Made by a program: the position numbers and the translations under genes
DNA from: Thioalkalivibrio sp. ALMg11
GTDB lineage: Bacteria > Pseudomonadota > Gammaproteobacteria > Ectothiorhodospirales > Ectothiorhodospiraceae
Assembly (NCBI RefSeq): GCF_000377905.1
Contig: NZ_KB898879.1
Location: 46,044 to 110,043, forward strand
Length of the DNA: 64,000 nt
Reading direction: 5' to 3'
Shown: positions 33,419-43,851 of the stretch, piece after piece
Numbering within the stretch: position 1 is the stretch's first letter
Layout: each line of letters opens with the position of its first letter
The notes under the pieces: model-generated
The model's input: only the letters and a program-made list of their open reading frames with translations
Told to the model about the DNA's origin: nothing
The model's database searches: none

Positions 33419-34135
33419 ATGTCTGAGTCATCATCGTTTTCGGGGCCGGTCCTGCGGCTGATCGGCGCGGCGTTTGCCTACCCCGGCGAGGGAGAGGTGC
33501 TGCACGGCGTGGACTTCGAGCTGGCCCCTGGTGAGCGGGTGGCGATCGTGGGCGAGAGCGGGAGTGGCAAATCCACCCTTCTGCACCTGGCGGCCGGGCT
33601 GGAGGCGGCGGATCGCGGCGAGGTGCATCTGGCGGGCGAGGCGCTCGCGGGGCTGGATGAGGCGGCGCGCACGCGGCTGCGGCGGGCCAAGGTGGGGATC
33701 GTGTTCCAGTCGTTCCATCTGATCCCGACGCTGACGGTGCTGGAGAACGTGATGCTGCCGCTGGAACTGGCGACGGATGCCAATGCTGCCGAACGACGCG
33801 AGCGCGCCGGACGGCAGCTGACGGCGGTGGGACTGGGGGACAAGGGCGACCGCTATCCGGAGGCGCTGTCGGGGGGCGAGCAGCAGCGCGTTGCCATCGC
33901 GCGGGCGCTGGTGCACCAGCCGGCACTGATCCTCGCCGACGAACCGACCGGCAATCTCGACTCGCGCACCGGCGAGACGATATTCGGGCTGCTGCTGGAG
34001 CAGGTGCGGGCGACCGGGTGTTCGTTGTTGCTGGTGACCCACAGTCACGAGCTGGCCGGCCGGCTGGATCGGGTGCTGACGATGCGCGACGGCGTGTTGC
34101 AGCTCTCTGAAGCAACGGAGGGTGTGCCGGCGTGA
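33419..34135 (+). CDS. ABC transporter ATP-binding protein (LolD/MacB type)
   Basis: A 238-residue ATPase with Walker [10 protein letters not shown]-loop [17 protein letters not shown], signature LSGGEQQR, Walker [14 protein letters not shown] and H-loop THSHE. It drives the FtsX-type permease encoded next. The ATG at 33419 is the first after the promoter region. It overlaps the permease start by 4 bases. Confidence 0.93.
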   Translation: MSESSSFSGPVLRLIGAAFAYPGEGEVLHGVDFELAPGERVAIVGESGSGKSTLLHLAAGLEAADRGEVHLAGEALAGLDEAARTRLRRAKVGIVFQSFHLIPTLTVLENVMLPLELATDANAAERRERAGRQLTAVGLGDKGDRYPEALSGGEQQRVAIARALVHQPALILADEPTGNLDSRTGETIFGLLLEQVRATGCSLLLVTHSHELAGRLDRVLTMRDGVLQLSEATEGVPA

Positions 34136-36690
34136 GCGGTCTCGTTCTGCGCGCCTGGCTGCGCGACTGGCGTCGGCGCCCCCTGCAGCGGGTGCTGACG
34201 CTGATCGGCGTGATCATCGGGGTGGCGGTGGTGCTGGCGGTGGATCTGGCGAACCAGTCCGCCCAGCGGGCCTTCGACCGCTCGATGGACGAGGTGGCCG
34301 GGGCCGCCACGCATCAGGTTCTGGGGCCGGCGAGCGGCTTCGACGAGGCCTTCTACCGCGACCTGCGCATGGCCGGCTGGCGGGATGCGGCCCCCATCGT
34401 GGAGGGGCCCGCGCGGCTGCCGGATGGGGCGACCATCTACGTGCTGGGCGTCGATCCGCTGGCCGAGGGGCCGTTCCGTGGGGCGGCCTCGGATATTGGC
34501 GATGCCCCGGTGCAGCGCCTGGTGACCGAGCCAGGGACGATCCTGCCGCCCGCCGGCTGGTTCCGGGCGAGTGGGGAGGCGCATGAGGCGCGCCGGGTCC
34601 TGGAGGCGGCCGGTGGCGAGCACGAGGTCACGCTAATCGATCGTGCCGCCGAACGGGACGAGGGCCCTGGTGAGGAGGCGGGTGATGGCGCGGCTGATGA
34701 TATGGGTGCCTCGCTCTGGGTGACGGACATCGCGACGGCGCAGGTATTGCTCGACCGGCTGGGGCGGCTGGACCGGATCGACCTGCGGCTGGCGGATAAC
34801 GAGGTCGAGGCCCTGGCCGCGGCATTGCCCGCCGAGCTGGAGCTTGTGGCGGTCGAGAGCCGGGGGCAGGCCGCGCGCCAGCTGGCGCAGGCCTTCCGCA
34901 TCAACCTCACTGCAATGAGCCTGCTGGCGCTGCTGATCGCGGCGTTTCTGATCTACAACACGCAGACCTTTGCAGTGCTGCGCCGGCGCGAGGTGATTGC
35001 CAGTCTGCGCCTGGTGGGTGTCGGCCGCCGGGCGATCTTCGGCGTGGTGCTGCTGGAGGCCTTGCTGGTGGGCGTGATTGGCACCGTGCTGGGCGCGCTG
35101 CTGGGGGTTGCCCTGGCGCAGGTACTGGTCGCGCAGGTCGCGCAGACGGTGACCGATCACTTCTTCGCGGTGGCGGTGACCGGGGTCACGCCGCGCCCGC
35201 TGGCGCTGGCTGCGGTGTTCCTGCTGGGCGTGGGGCTGTCGCTGGCGGCGGCGCTGGCGCCGGCCTGGGAGGCGGCGCGGGCGGCCAGCCCGGCCGGTAC
35301 GGGGCGCGGGGGGCTGGAGCGCCGCGCCCGTGGCTGGGCCGCCTGGCTGGCACTGGCGGCGATCATTCTGTTGCTGGCGGGCGTCGGGATGATCGTGACC
35401 GGTGCCGGGGCGCTGGTGGGCGGGTTTGTCGCGTTGTTCCTGCTGATTGCGGGGTTCGTGTTGCTGCTGCCCTGGGTGTTGGCGTGGACGCTGCGCGGCC
35501 TGGCTGCGCTGGTTCGCGGGGTGACCCTGCCGCGCATCGCGGTGCGCAGCCTGGAGCGCAGCCTGTCGCGCAGCGCGCCCGCTACCTCGGCGCTGACCCT
35601 GGCGCTGGCGGCGGCCATTGGCGTGGCGGTAATGGTGGGGAGCTTTCGCGGGAGCGTGGAGCAGTGGCTGGGGCAGGCGCTGACCTCGGACCTCTACGTG
35701 GTGCCGGCGGCACCCGCCTCGGCGCGCGGTGGCGCGCGTCTGCCGGAGGGCTGGACTGCCGGCCTGGTGGCGCAGTCGGGGGCTGTGTCTGTCAGTTCCG
35801 GCACCACCCAGGAGGTCGTGAGTGACCGGGGGCTGGTGGATCTGTACGTGGTTCGCCCGCATGGCGACTGGCTGCAATACCTGCCGCTGCTGGAGACCGC
35901 TGTGCCGCGCGAGGCGCTGGGGGCGCGCCTGGCCGCGGACGATGCCGTGCTGGTGACCGAGCCGTTTGCCGCCCATCACGACGTGGGGTTGGGGGATCGG
36001 CTCTCGCTGGCCGCGGCCGGGGGGCGGCGGGCGTTCGAGATCCTCGGGATCTACCGCGACTACGGGAACCCGCAGGGTACGGTGCTGATGACGCAGGCGG
36101 CGTTCGCGCGTGGGGGAGCGCCCCCGGACGGGGTGGGCTCGTTCGGGCTGCGCCTGCCGGAGGGTGCCGACGCCGAGCAGGCGGTGGAGCGCCTGGAGGC
36201 GTGGCTGGCGGAGCAGCAGCGCGCGGCATTGGTAACCCGGCCGGGTGATATCGAGCAGGAGTCGATGGCGATCTTCGACCGGACCTTCGCCATCACGCAT
36301 CTGCTGCGGGTGATCACGCTGGTGGTCGCGTTTATCGCGATCCTGGGGGCATTGATTGCGTTGCAGATGGAACGGGCGCGCGAGTTCGCCACGCTGCGCA
36401 GTCTCGGGCTGTTGCCCGGCGGCGTGCGCGGGCTGGTGGTCCTGCAGGGCGGTGTGCTCGGGGTGTTCGCCGCGCTGGCGGCGATCCCGCTCGGGTTGGG
36501 GATGGGCTGGCTGCTGATCGAGGTGATCAATCGCGAGGCCTTTGGCTGGGGCATGGACCTGCGTCTGCCCTGGGTCGAGGTCGGGGAGACCGTGCTGCTG
36601 GGGGTGGGGGCCGCGCTGCTGGCGTCGGTGATCCCCGCCTGGCGCATGGCGCGCATGCGCCTGGTACCGGCGCTACGGGAGGTGCCGTGA
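34132..36690 (+). CDS. ABC transporter permease, FtsX-like
   Basis: An 852-residue permease. An N-terminal helix (about 20-40) and a periplasmic domain are followed by an FtsX domain (about 260-385), a middle membrane section (about 400-470), a second periplasmic domain and a final FtsX domain (about 725-845). This double-FtsX form is typical of lipoprotein/peptide export or mechanotransmission systems such as AttFG/YbbP. The start is a GTG overlapping the ATPase stop. The substrate is unknown. Confidence 0.9.
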   Translation: MSGLVLRAWLRDWRRRPLQRVLTLIGVIIGVAVVLAVDLANQSAQRAFDRSMDEVAGAATHQVLGPASGFDEAFYRDLRMAGWRDAAPIVEGPARLPDGATIYVLGVDPLAEGPFRGAASDIGDAPVQRLVTEPGTILPPAGWFRASGEAHEARRVLEAAGGEHEVTLIDRAAERDEGPGEEAGDGAADDMGASLWVTDIATAQVLLDRLGRLDRIDLRLADNEVEALAAALPAELELVAVESRGQAARQLAQAFRINLTAMSLLALLIAAFLIYNTQTFAVLRRREVIASLRLVGVGRRAIFGVVLLEALLVGVIGTVLGALLGVALAQVLVAQVAQTVTDHFFAVAVTGVTPRPLALAAVFLLGVGLSLAAALAPAWEAARAASPAGTGRGGLERRARGWAAWLALAAIILLLAGVGMIVTGAGALVGGFVALFLLIAGFVLLLPWVLAWTLRGLAALVRGVTLPRIAVRSLERSLSRSAPATSALTLALAAAIGVAVMVGSFRGSVEQWLGQALTSDLYVVPAAPASARGGARLPEGWTAGLVAQSGAVSVSSGTTQEVVSDRGLVDLYVVRPHGDWLQYLPLLETAVPREALGARLAADDAVLVTEPFAAHHDVGLGDRLSLAAAGGRRAFEILGIYRDYGNPQGTVLMTQAAFARGGAPPDGVGSFGLRLPEGADAEQAVERLEAWLAEQQRAALVTRPGDIEQESMAIFDRTFAITHLLRVITLVVAFIAILGALIALQMERAREFATLRSLGLLPGGVRGLVVLQGGVLGVFAALAAIPLGLGMGWLLIEVINREAFGWGMDLRLPWVEVGETVLLGVGAALLASVIPAWRMARMRLVPALREVP

Positions 36691-37985
36691 TGTTTGGATT
36701 CAGATTCGTGGGCAGAGCTTTAGGAGCCCTTGTGGGAGGCGCTGTGGGAGCGGGCTTGCCCGCGAATGGGTCCCGCCAGAATCCAGCGCGGGCAGGGGCT
36801 TCGCGGCCCGGCCCGCTCCAACAGCAGCTCCTACAGGGGCTCCTGGTGGTTCTGTTGGTGGGGTTGCTGGCCGCGTGCGGGGGTGCGGAGCCGCCGGAGC
36901 GGGCGGATGCGGAGGTGACTGGCCTGCGGGTGAGTGAGGCCCTCGGGGGCGAGGACACCACGGGCTTCCGCCGCGCCGATGCGCCACGGGCGTTCGAGTT
37001 TCCGCGCGATCATGGGCCGCATCCGGGGTTTCGCAACGAGTGGTGGTACCTGACCGGGAATCTGGACGGCCCGGAAGGCGAGCGTTTCGGGTTTCACGTG
37101 ACATTCTTCCGCGTGGGGCTGGCGCCGGGGCTCGCTGGGGATCCGGTCTGGCACGAGTCCGCCTGGGCCAGCCCCGATCTGTGGATGGTGCATACGGCGG
37201 TGCTGGATCGCGACGCGGGGTTTCACGGCTCGGAAGAGCGCTTCGTGCGCGATGGCGGCGGGCTGACCGGGGCGACCGAGCCAGTGGGGCGTGTCTGGGC
37301 CGAGGATTGGGAGCTGTCGGGGCTGGACGCGGATCGCTGGACGCTGCGCTTTACCGTGGAGGACTACGCGCTGTCCCTGGAACTGGAGCCGGCGCGCGAG
37401 CCGGTCCTGCAGGGCGAGGCCGGCCTGAGCCAGAAGGGGCCGGAGCGGGGCGATGCGTCCTATTACTACTCGATGCCGCGTATCGCGGTGGCCGGCGGGG
37501 TGCGCCGTGCCTCGGGGGCGGAGCTGGACGTGACTGGGCAGGCGTGGATGGATCGCGAATGGAGCACCAGTGCGCTGGCGGAGGACCAGGCGGGCTGGGA
37601 CTGGTTTGCGCTGCAGCTGGATGACGGGCTGGACGTGATGTATTACCAGCTGCGGCGCCCGGATGGCGCGCCGCATGAGCAGTCCAAAGGCCGCTGGATG
37701 CCGGCGGCTGCCGGGGATGCCCTGTTGCAGCCGGAGCATGTGCGTCTGGAACCGACCCGGTTCGCCACCCAGCCGTCCGGCAATCGCTATCCGGTGGAAT
37801 GGTCCATGCGCATCGAGCCTCCGGATGGCGGGTCTGTGCGCGAGTGGACCGTGGTCGCGGTGCGCGACGAGCAGGAGATGGACACGGTGGTCCGCTATTG
37901 GGAAGGGGCCGTGGACATTCTCGACGCGGGTGGCGATGCGATCGGCCGGGGCTTCGTGGAGTTGACGGGGTATGAGGACGGGTGA
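36690..37985 (+). CDS. CrtC/AttH-like lipocalin-family lipoprotein
   Basis: A 431-residue protein with a lipobox LLAACGG whose cysteine is near residue 63. This is followed by the CrtC/AttH fold: HGPHPGFRNEWWYLTGNL, FFRVGLAP, WMDREWSTSALA, GWDWFALQLDDG. AttH-type lipoproteins are encoded with an ABC ATPase and FtsX permease, as here. Function is not firmly known. The first ~45 residues are encoded by an inserted REP pair (36719-36845), so the signal peptide begins abnormally late. The annotated ATG touches the permease stop (TGATG). The true start is uncertain. Confidence 0.82.
   Translation: MFGFRFVGRALGALVGGAVGAGLPANGSRQNPARAGASRPGPLQQQLLQGLLVVLLVGLLAACGGAEPPERADAEVTGLRVSEALGGEDTTGFRRADAPRAFEFPRDHGPHPGFRNEWWYLTGNLDGPEGERFGFHVTFFRVGLAPGLAGDPVWHESAWASPDLWMVHTAVLDRDAGFHGSEERFVRDGGGLTGATEPVGRVWAEDWELSGLDADRWTLRFTVEDYALSLELEPAREPVLQGEAGLSQKGPERGDASYYYSMPRIAVAGGVRRASGAELDVTGQAWMDREWSTSALAEDQAGWDWFALQLDDGLDVMYYQLRRPDGAPHEQSKGRWMPAAAGDALLQPEHVRLEPTRFATQPSGNRYPVEWSMRIEPPDGGSVREWTVVAVRDEQEMDTVVRYWEGAVDILDAGGDAIGRGFVELTGYEDG
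36719..36845. repeat. REP pair inside the 5' end of the lipoprotein gene
   Basis: Inverted arms CTGTGGGAGCGGGCTTGCCC (from 36742) and GGCCCGGCCCGCTCC (to about 36819) are nested within outer arms GGAGCCCTTGT (from 36723) and ACAGGGGCTCC (to 36843). The same GTGGGAGCGGGC...GCCCGCGAAG family is found at about 48347, 50168 and 63189. It is read through as coding sequence. Confidence 0.8.
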
Positions 37986-38019
37986 AGGCCTTGGTTTGGG
38001 GGCCTCTGCCGGCGGGGTT

Positions 38020-38194
38020 GATGCGATTCGCTTCGCTCATCACATCCTACGAGGGTGAGGGGGTATGGCCGGGTGAAAAGACCAACGATTGTGGTGGCGT
38101 CCGGGTTGGGGTGATGCGATTCGCTTCGCTCATCGCATCCTACAAGGGCGGGTAGAACTCTCGTAGGATGTGATGAGCGGAGCGAATCGCATCG
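38020..38194. repeat. Three REP elements upstream of RAYT
   Basis: GATGCGATTCGCTTCGCTCA elements at 38020-38052 and 38113-38144, and one in the opposite direction at 38162-38194 (GTAGGATGTGATGAGCGGAG). They belong to the family associated with the adjacent RAYT gene. Confidence 0.85.
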
Positions 38195-38249
38195 CTCGCC
38201 GGAAGACACAACATGGGTTCGAACCAATCCCAGGGAAGGGAGGCTACGG

Positions 38250-38795
38250 ATGACGGATTATCGCCGTGTGCGCGTGCCGGGCGGGACGTATTTTTTTACC
38301 GTGAACGCGGCCGTTCGGGAAGGAAACACCCTGCTTACGGATCACGTTGATGCGTTGAGAGACGCGTTTCGCCAGGTGCGCCATCGCCATCCGTTCGTGA
38401 TCGACGCAATGGTGGTGTTGCCCGAGCATCTCCATTGTATCTGGCGCCTGCCGGACGATGATGCGGACTTCAGCCGCCGATGGCGGTTGATCAAGGCGCG
38501 GTTCTCGCGCTCGGTGTGTGCTGACGAAGCGCGCACGCGTAGCCGGGCAAGACGCGGTGAACGCGGGCTTTGGCAACGCCGGTTCTGGGAGCATTGCATC
38601 CGCGACGAGGATGATTGGCTCCGCCATGTCGATTACATCCATTACAACCCGGTGAAGCATGGTTGGGCACGTTGTGTGGCCGAGTGGCCGTATTCCAGTT
38701 TTCACCGGTTTGTTCGGGCGGGTGTGTATCCGGTGGATTGGGGTGGAGTGCCGGAATCGGACGGCTTGGTTGTGGGGGAGGCCGGGGACAATTGA
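38250..38795 (+). CDS. REP-associated tyrosine transposase (RAYT)
   Basis: A 181-residue Y1/HUH transposase-like protein. The HUH-like motif is in VVLPEHLHCIWRLP and the catalytic tyrosine in HVDYIHYNPVKHGWA. RAYTs nick and join single-stranded REP hairpins and are thought to spread REPs. Cognate REPs (GATGCGATTCGC.../...GCATCCTACG) flank it on both sides. Its last 15 codons form the left part of a 230-bp unit repeated downstream. GGGAAGGGAGG precedes the ATG. Confidence 0.92.
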   Translation: MTDYRRVRVPGGTYFFTVNAAVREGNTLLTDHVDALRDAFRQVRHRHPFVIDAMVVLPEHLHCIWRLPDDDADFSRRWRLIKARFSRSVCADEARTRSRARRGERGLWQRRFWEHCIRDEDDWLRHVDYIHYNPVKHGWARCVAEWPYSSFHRFVRAGVYPVDWGGVPESDGLVVGEAGDN

Positions 38796-39437
38796 TACGT
38801 TTGGGTGATGCGATTCGCGGGGCTCATCGCATCCTACGAGGGGAGAAATGGGTTCGTAGGATGTGATGAGCGAAGCGAATCGCATCGATGGTGCGGGGCG
38901 TTTCGGAAGTGGGGTGGTGGTACGCACCAACCCGGGGACTACCACTCCAGAGCGTTGTGGGTGGGGTCGAGGTCGAAGTGCCGGAATCGGATGGTTTGGT
39001 TGTGGGGGAGGCCGGAGACAATTGATGTGTCCGAGTGATGCGATTCGCGGGGCTCATCGCATCCTACGAGGGGAGAAATGGGTTCGTAGGATGTGATGAG
39101 CGGAGCGAATCGCATCGATGGTGCGGCGCGCCTCGGAAATGGGGTGGTGGTGCACGCTACCCCGGGGACTACCACTCCAGGGCGTTGTGGGTGGGGTCGA
39201 GGTCGAAGTGCCGGAATCGGATGGCTTGGTTGTGGGGGAGGCCGGGGACAATTGATGTGTCCGAGTGATGCGATTCGCGGGGCTCATCGCATCCTACGAG
39301 GAGAGAAATGGGTTCGTAGGATGTGATGAGCGAAGCGAATCGCATCGATGATGGGGGGCGGTTCGGAATCGGAGTGGCCGTGTGGGCTACCCCGGGGATT
39401 ACCACTCCAGGGCTTCGTGGGTGGGGGCGAGGTCGAA
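38748..39437. repeat. 230-bp tandem triplication spanning RAYT 3' end, REP pair and small-gene 3' end
   Basis: Three consecutive 230-bp units: 38748-38977, 38978-39207 and 39208-39437. Each begins GTGCCGGAATCGGA, which encodes the RAYT C-terminus VPESDGLVVGEAGDN and stop. Each then carries a head-to-head pair of REPs (for example 38808-38840 and 38853-38887) and ends with the last codons of the minus-strand gene, DPTHNALEW in units 1 and 2 and APTHEALEW in unit 3. Stops of that gene recur at 38939, 39169 and 39399, exactly 230 apart. Units are nearly identical. Confidence 0.93.
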
Positions 39438-39599
39438 GTCGTCCTCGAGGTGGGCGCGCAGGGCGCGTTCTTCCATCAGGCGTTCCAGGGTGCGGCGAGC
39501 GGCGTGGCGGGCCGGGCCGCGGTCGTTGATGAGCTGGTTATCGAACAGGCTGGCGATTTCGTCGGCACCATCGGCCACGTCGTCGATCGTCGGATCCAT
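39399..39599 (-). CDS. Small acidic/charged hypothetical protein
   Basis: A 66-residue protein: MDPTIDDVADGADEIASLFD, then ARRTLERLMEERALRAHLEDDFDLAPTHEALEW. The helical RRxLExxxEERxLRxxLED segment resembles small PA3496-type proteins of Pseudomonas, but I cannot assign it firmly. The ATG at 39599 is chosen because AGGAG lies 8 bases upstream. Its last 12 codons lie inside the 230-bp repeat unit and recur twice downstream as orphan 3' ends. Confidence 0.7.
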   Translation of the reverse strand: MDPTIDDVADGADEIASLFDNQLINDRGPARHAARRTLERLMEERALRAHLEDDFDLAPTHEALEW

Positions 39600-39815
39600 T
39601 GTCGGGTCTCCTGACAAGCCGGCCGGGCCACCCCGGACTGCGGTATCAGAAAAGCCTTATATATCGTTCCCGGCGCTGCGCAAGCAGAAAATTCTTATTG
39701 TCCGGCGGATTGTCTTATGGGCATGGCGCGTCGAACTCGGGACGCTGCTTCTGGTCCATCGTGCACGAGTGGCAGCGCTTCTCACTGTCATCCCAACCAG
39801 TCGCGAGGGCAGGCC

Positions 39816-40790
39816 ATGCTGATCCGCACCCGACGTCGTTCCGAGTGTTCCCGTAGCGAGATCACCCCGCCGGAGGTCTATGCGCGGCGGCGCGAGTTCC
39901 TGCGCGCCGGGGTCGGGTTGGGCGCCGGTCTTGCCCTCGGGGGGCTGGGGATGGCGTTGCCGGCCTCGGCCGCGTTGCGCGGCTACCCGCTCGAGTTCGA
40001 GGGCAGCGACTTTTCTACGGACGAGTCGAAGACCTCGTATGACGAGATCACCAGCTACAACAATTTCTTCGAGATGGGTCCGGGCAAGAGTGACCCCAAG
40101 ACCTATGCCGACCAGCTCAAGACCGACCCCTGGACGATCACGGTGGGCGGGCTGTGCGACAACCCCGGCGAGTACGCGGTCGAGGACTTCATCAGCCCCT
40201 GGTCACTGGAGGAGCGGATTTATCGCATGCGCTGTGTCGAAGGCTGGTCCATGGTGATCCCGTGGATCGGCTTCGAGCTGAACCGCATCATCGAGAAGGC
40301 CGCGCCACGCGGGGGCGCTCGCTATGTCGCCTTCGAGAGCATCTACGATCCGGACAACCTGCGCGGCCAGCGCCGCCGACGAGGCAGTAGTGGCGGGCTC
40401 GAGTGGCCCTATACCGAGGGGCTGCGCATGGACGAGGCGATGCATCCGCTGACGATTCTGGCCGTGGGGTTGTACGACGAGGTATTGCCGAACCAGAACG
40501 GCGCGCCCATCCGTCTGGTGGTGCCGTGGAAGTACGGTTTCAAGAGCATCAAGTCGATCCAGCACATCCGCTTCGTCGAGGACCAGCCGCCGACGCTGTG
40601 GAATCAGTCACAGCCCGACGAGTACGGCTTCTACAGCAACGTGAACCCGGACGTGGACCATCCGCGCTGGTCGCAGCGCACCGAGCGTCGGATCGGCGAG
40701 TTCCGCCGCCGGCGCACGGAGATGTTCAACGGCTACGCCGATGAAGTCGCCTCGCTGTACGAGGGGATGGACCTGACGCGGTACATCTGA
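39816..40790 (+). CDS. msrP: Protein-methionine-sulfoxide reductase catalytic subunit MsrP
   Basis: A 324-residue periplasmic molybdopterin enzyme. The Tat signal RRREFLRAG is followed by a hydrophobic stretch ending ASA. The molybdenum-binding cysteine is in IYRMRCVEGWSMVIPWIGFEL, and PWKYGFKSIKSI is conserved. MsrP repairs oxidised methionines of envelope proteins with electrons from MsrQ, encoded next. GAGGGCAGG precedes the ATG at 39816. Confidence 0.95.
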   Translation: MLIRTRRRSECSRSEITPPEVYARRREFLRAGVGLGAGLALGGLGMALPASAALRGYPLEFEGSDFSTDESKTSYDEITSYNNFFEMGPGKSDPKTYADQLKTDPWTITVGGLCDNPGEYAVEDFISPWSLEERIYRMRCVEGWSMVIPWIGFELNRIIEKAAPRGGARYVAFESIYDPDNLRGQRRRRGSSGGLEWPYTEGLRMDEAMHPLTILAVGLYDEVLPNQNGAPIRLVVPWKYGFKSIKSIQHIRFVEDQPPTLWNQSQPDEYGFYSNVNPDVDHPRWSQRTERRIGEFRRRRTEMFNGYADEVASLYEGMDLTRYI

Positions 40791-40802
40791 CGCGGTGACG
40801 GC

Positions 40803-41447
40803 ATGACGGCCTCAACGCGCCGGGCGCGCGCCCGGCCACCGCGTGGCGTCTGGTGGGCGGTGCTGCTGGCCTCGCTGGTCCCGGCGGCCTGGATCGGCCT
40901 GCGTACGTTGGGCTGCTTCGACGGGCTGGGCGTGAACCCGATCGAGAAGCTGCTGGAACTTTCCGGCACGCACGCGATGATCGCGCTGCTGATCGCGCTG
41001 GCGGTAACACCGCTGCGGCAGATGACGGGGCTCGCGTGGATTGTGCGGCTGCGGCGAATGCTGGGGCTGGTGGCGTTCGCTTACGTGACTGCCCACGCCC
41101 TGATCTGGCTGGGGGTGGACCTGTTCTTTGACTGGGAACTGGTGCTCTACGACCTGACGGAACGCCCGTTCGTGATGGTCGGCTTCGCCGCCTGGGTGAT
41201 CCTGCTGGCGCTGACGGTGACCTCCACCGACGGCGCCCAGCGCTGGCTCAAGAAGAAATGGGTCTGGCTGCACCGCGGGGTGTATCTGGCCGGGGTGCTG
41301 GCGGTGCTGCACTTCCTGTGGCTGGCCCGCGCCGACTACGCCGAGGTCGCGCTGTACGCGGCGATCCTCGCCTTCCTGCTCGGCTGGCGCGTGTTCTATC
41401 GCTGGCAAACCCGCCGCCGCATCCATGCCCGCCGCGCCACTGCCTGA
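40803..41447 (+). CDS. msrQ: Heme-binding membrane subunit MsrQ
   Basis: A 214-residue ferric reductase-like membrane protein with six helices. Heme-coordinating histidines are visible in GTHAMIALLIALAVTPL, AYVTAHALIWL and WVWLHRGVYLAGVLAVLHFLW. It passes electrons from the quinone/flavin pool to MsrP. It starts 12 bases after msrP. Confidence 0.94.
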   Translation: MTASTRRARARPPRGVWWAVLLASLVPAAWIGLRTLGCFDGLGVNPIEKLLELSGTHAMIALLIALAVTPLRQMTGLAWIVRLRRMLGLVAFAYVTAHALIWLGVDLFFDWELVLYDLTERPFVMVGFAAWVILLALTVTSTDGAQRWLKKKWVWLHRGVYLAGVLAVLHFLWLARADYAEVALYAAILAFLLGWRVFYRWQTRRRIHARRATA

Positions 41448-41463
41448 TCACGCCGATGTAAAG

Positions 41464-41706
41464 CCAACCACGAAGCGCACGAAGACACGAAGGGCAAACC
41501 CCTGTGACCACAGAGTTCACAGAGGACACAGGGAACGGCAAGACCGCTGACGGGCTAACCGGTGTGAGGACACGACAAACGACCTGAAGCGATATCCCGA
41601 GATGGTTTGTCTTTCATCCCTGGACCTTCTCCGTGTCCGCTGTGCCCTCCGTGGTAAACCGCCCTTGCCCTTCTTCGTGTGCTTCGTGTGCTTCGTGGCG
41701 GCTAAA
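41464..41706. repeat. Large imperfect inverted repeat between msrQ and argF
   Basis: The left arm (41464-41545) contains CCACGAAGCGCACGAAGACA and CCACAGAGTTCACAGAGGAC. The right arm (about 41625-41706) carries their complements, GTCCGCTGTGCCCTCCGTGG and CTTCGTGTGCTTCGTGTGCT. Arms are about 80 bp around about 80 bases. Both arms consist of CACGAAG and CACAGAG words repeated every 9 bases. No gene is present. Confidence 0.75.
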
Positions 41707-41724
41707 AGGGGTGCGCGAAGAACG

Positions 41725-42638
<914 letters not shown>

Positions 42639-42642
<4 letters not shown>

Positions 42643-43835
42643 GCAGAGACCTCCTTGGGTACAGAGGATGACAGGAAGGCATCCACCAGGTCGGCTACGG
42701 TGGCGGCGATCTGTTCCACCTGGGCATCGTCGATGATCAGTGGGGGCAGCAGGCGGATCACGCGGTCCGCCGTCACGTTCAGGATCAGGCCGCGTTCCAG
42801 GGCGGCCATCACCAGCTCGCCCGCCGGGCGGTCCAGCTCGACGCCAATCATCAGGCCGCGGCCGCGCACGGCCACCACGCCCGGGTGATCGTTCAGGCGG
42901 TCGCGCAAGCGACCCCGCAGGAACTCGCCCTGGCGGGCGGCCTGTTCGCACAGGGCCTCGTCCTGCATCACGTCGAGCACGGCCAGTGCCGCCCGGCACA
43001 CCAGCGGGTTGCCGCCAAAGGTGGTGCCGTGCATGCCCGGGCTGAACAGCTCGCGCGCCGCACCGGCGACCAGATTGGCGCCGATGGGGATGCCATTGCC
43101 GAGACCCTTGGCCAGGCTGACCACGTCCGGCGTGATGCCCTCGTGCTGGAAGGCGAACCAGTATCCGGTGCGCCCGATGCCCGCCTGGATCTCGTCCAGC
43201 ATCAGCAGCCAGCCCTTGCGGTCGGCCAGCTCGCGCAGGCGCCGCAGGTAGCCGGGCGGCGGGACATGGATGCCGCCTTCGCCGGTGACCGGTTCGACCA
43301 GGATGGCGACCACGTCGGGGTCCTCGGCCAGGGCCTCGACCGCGTCGAAATCGCCATGCGGGACATGCACGAAACCCGATACCAGCGGCTCAAAGCCGGC
43401 GCGCACCTTGGCGTTGCCGGTGGCGGATAGCGTGGCCAGGGTGCGGCCGTGGAAGCTGCCCTCCATCACCACGATCTTCGGCTCGGCGATGCCCCGGGCA
43501 CGGCCGTGCAGGCGGGCGAGCTTGATCGCCGCCTCGTTGGCCTCGGCTCCGGAGTTGCAGAAGAACGCGCGGTCCATGCCGGCCAGCTTGCACAGACGCC
43601 GGGCCAGCTGTTCCTGCAGCGGGATGCGGTACAGGTTGGAGGTATGCACCAGGGTGCTGGCCTGGTCGCAGATAGCCTGTGCCACCTTGGGGTGGGCATG
43701 CCCGAGGCCGCACACGGCAATCCCGGAGAGCGCGTCCAGATAGCGTTTTCCGTCGGTATCCCACAGCCAGGCGCCTTCACCGCGTTCGAAGGCGACGGGG
43801 AGGCGCTTGTAGGTGTTCTGCAGGGCGTCGTTCAT
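42639..43835 (-). CDS. argD: Acetylornithine aminotransferase
   Basis: A 398-residue class III PLP aminotransferase. [18 protein letters not shown] at the start, [33 protein letters not shown] and the PLP-lysine in [16 protein letters not shown] are visible. It transaminates N-acetylglutamate semialdehyde in arginine synthesis. The ATG at 43835 has GGAG 8 bases upstream; the frame extends further but lies within the terminator hairpin. Confidence 0.95.
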
Positions 43836-43851
43836 TGGGTTCTCCGAAACC

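Noticed and set aside
38816..39405. A ladder of 77-78-codon open frames on both strands
   Set aside because: They are produced by the 230-bp tandem units, repeat exactly with the unit and contain only the 3' tails of the RAYT and the small gene.
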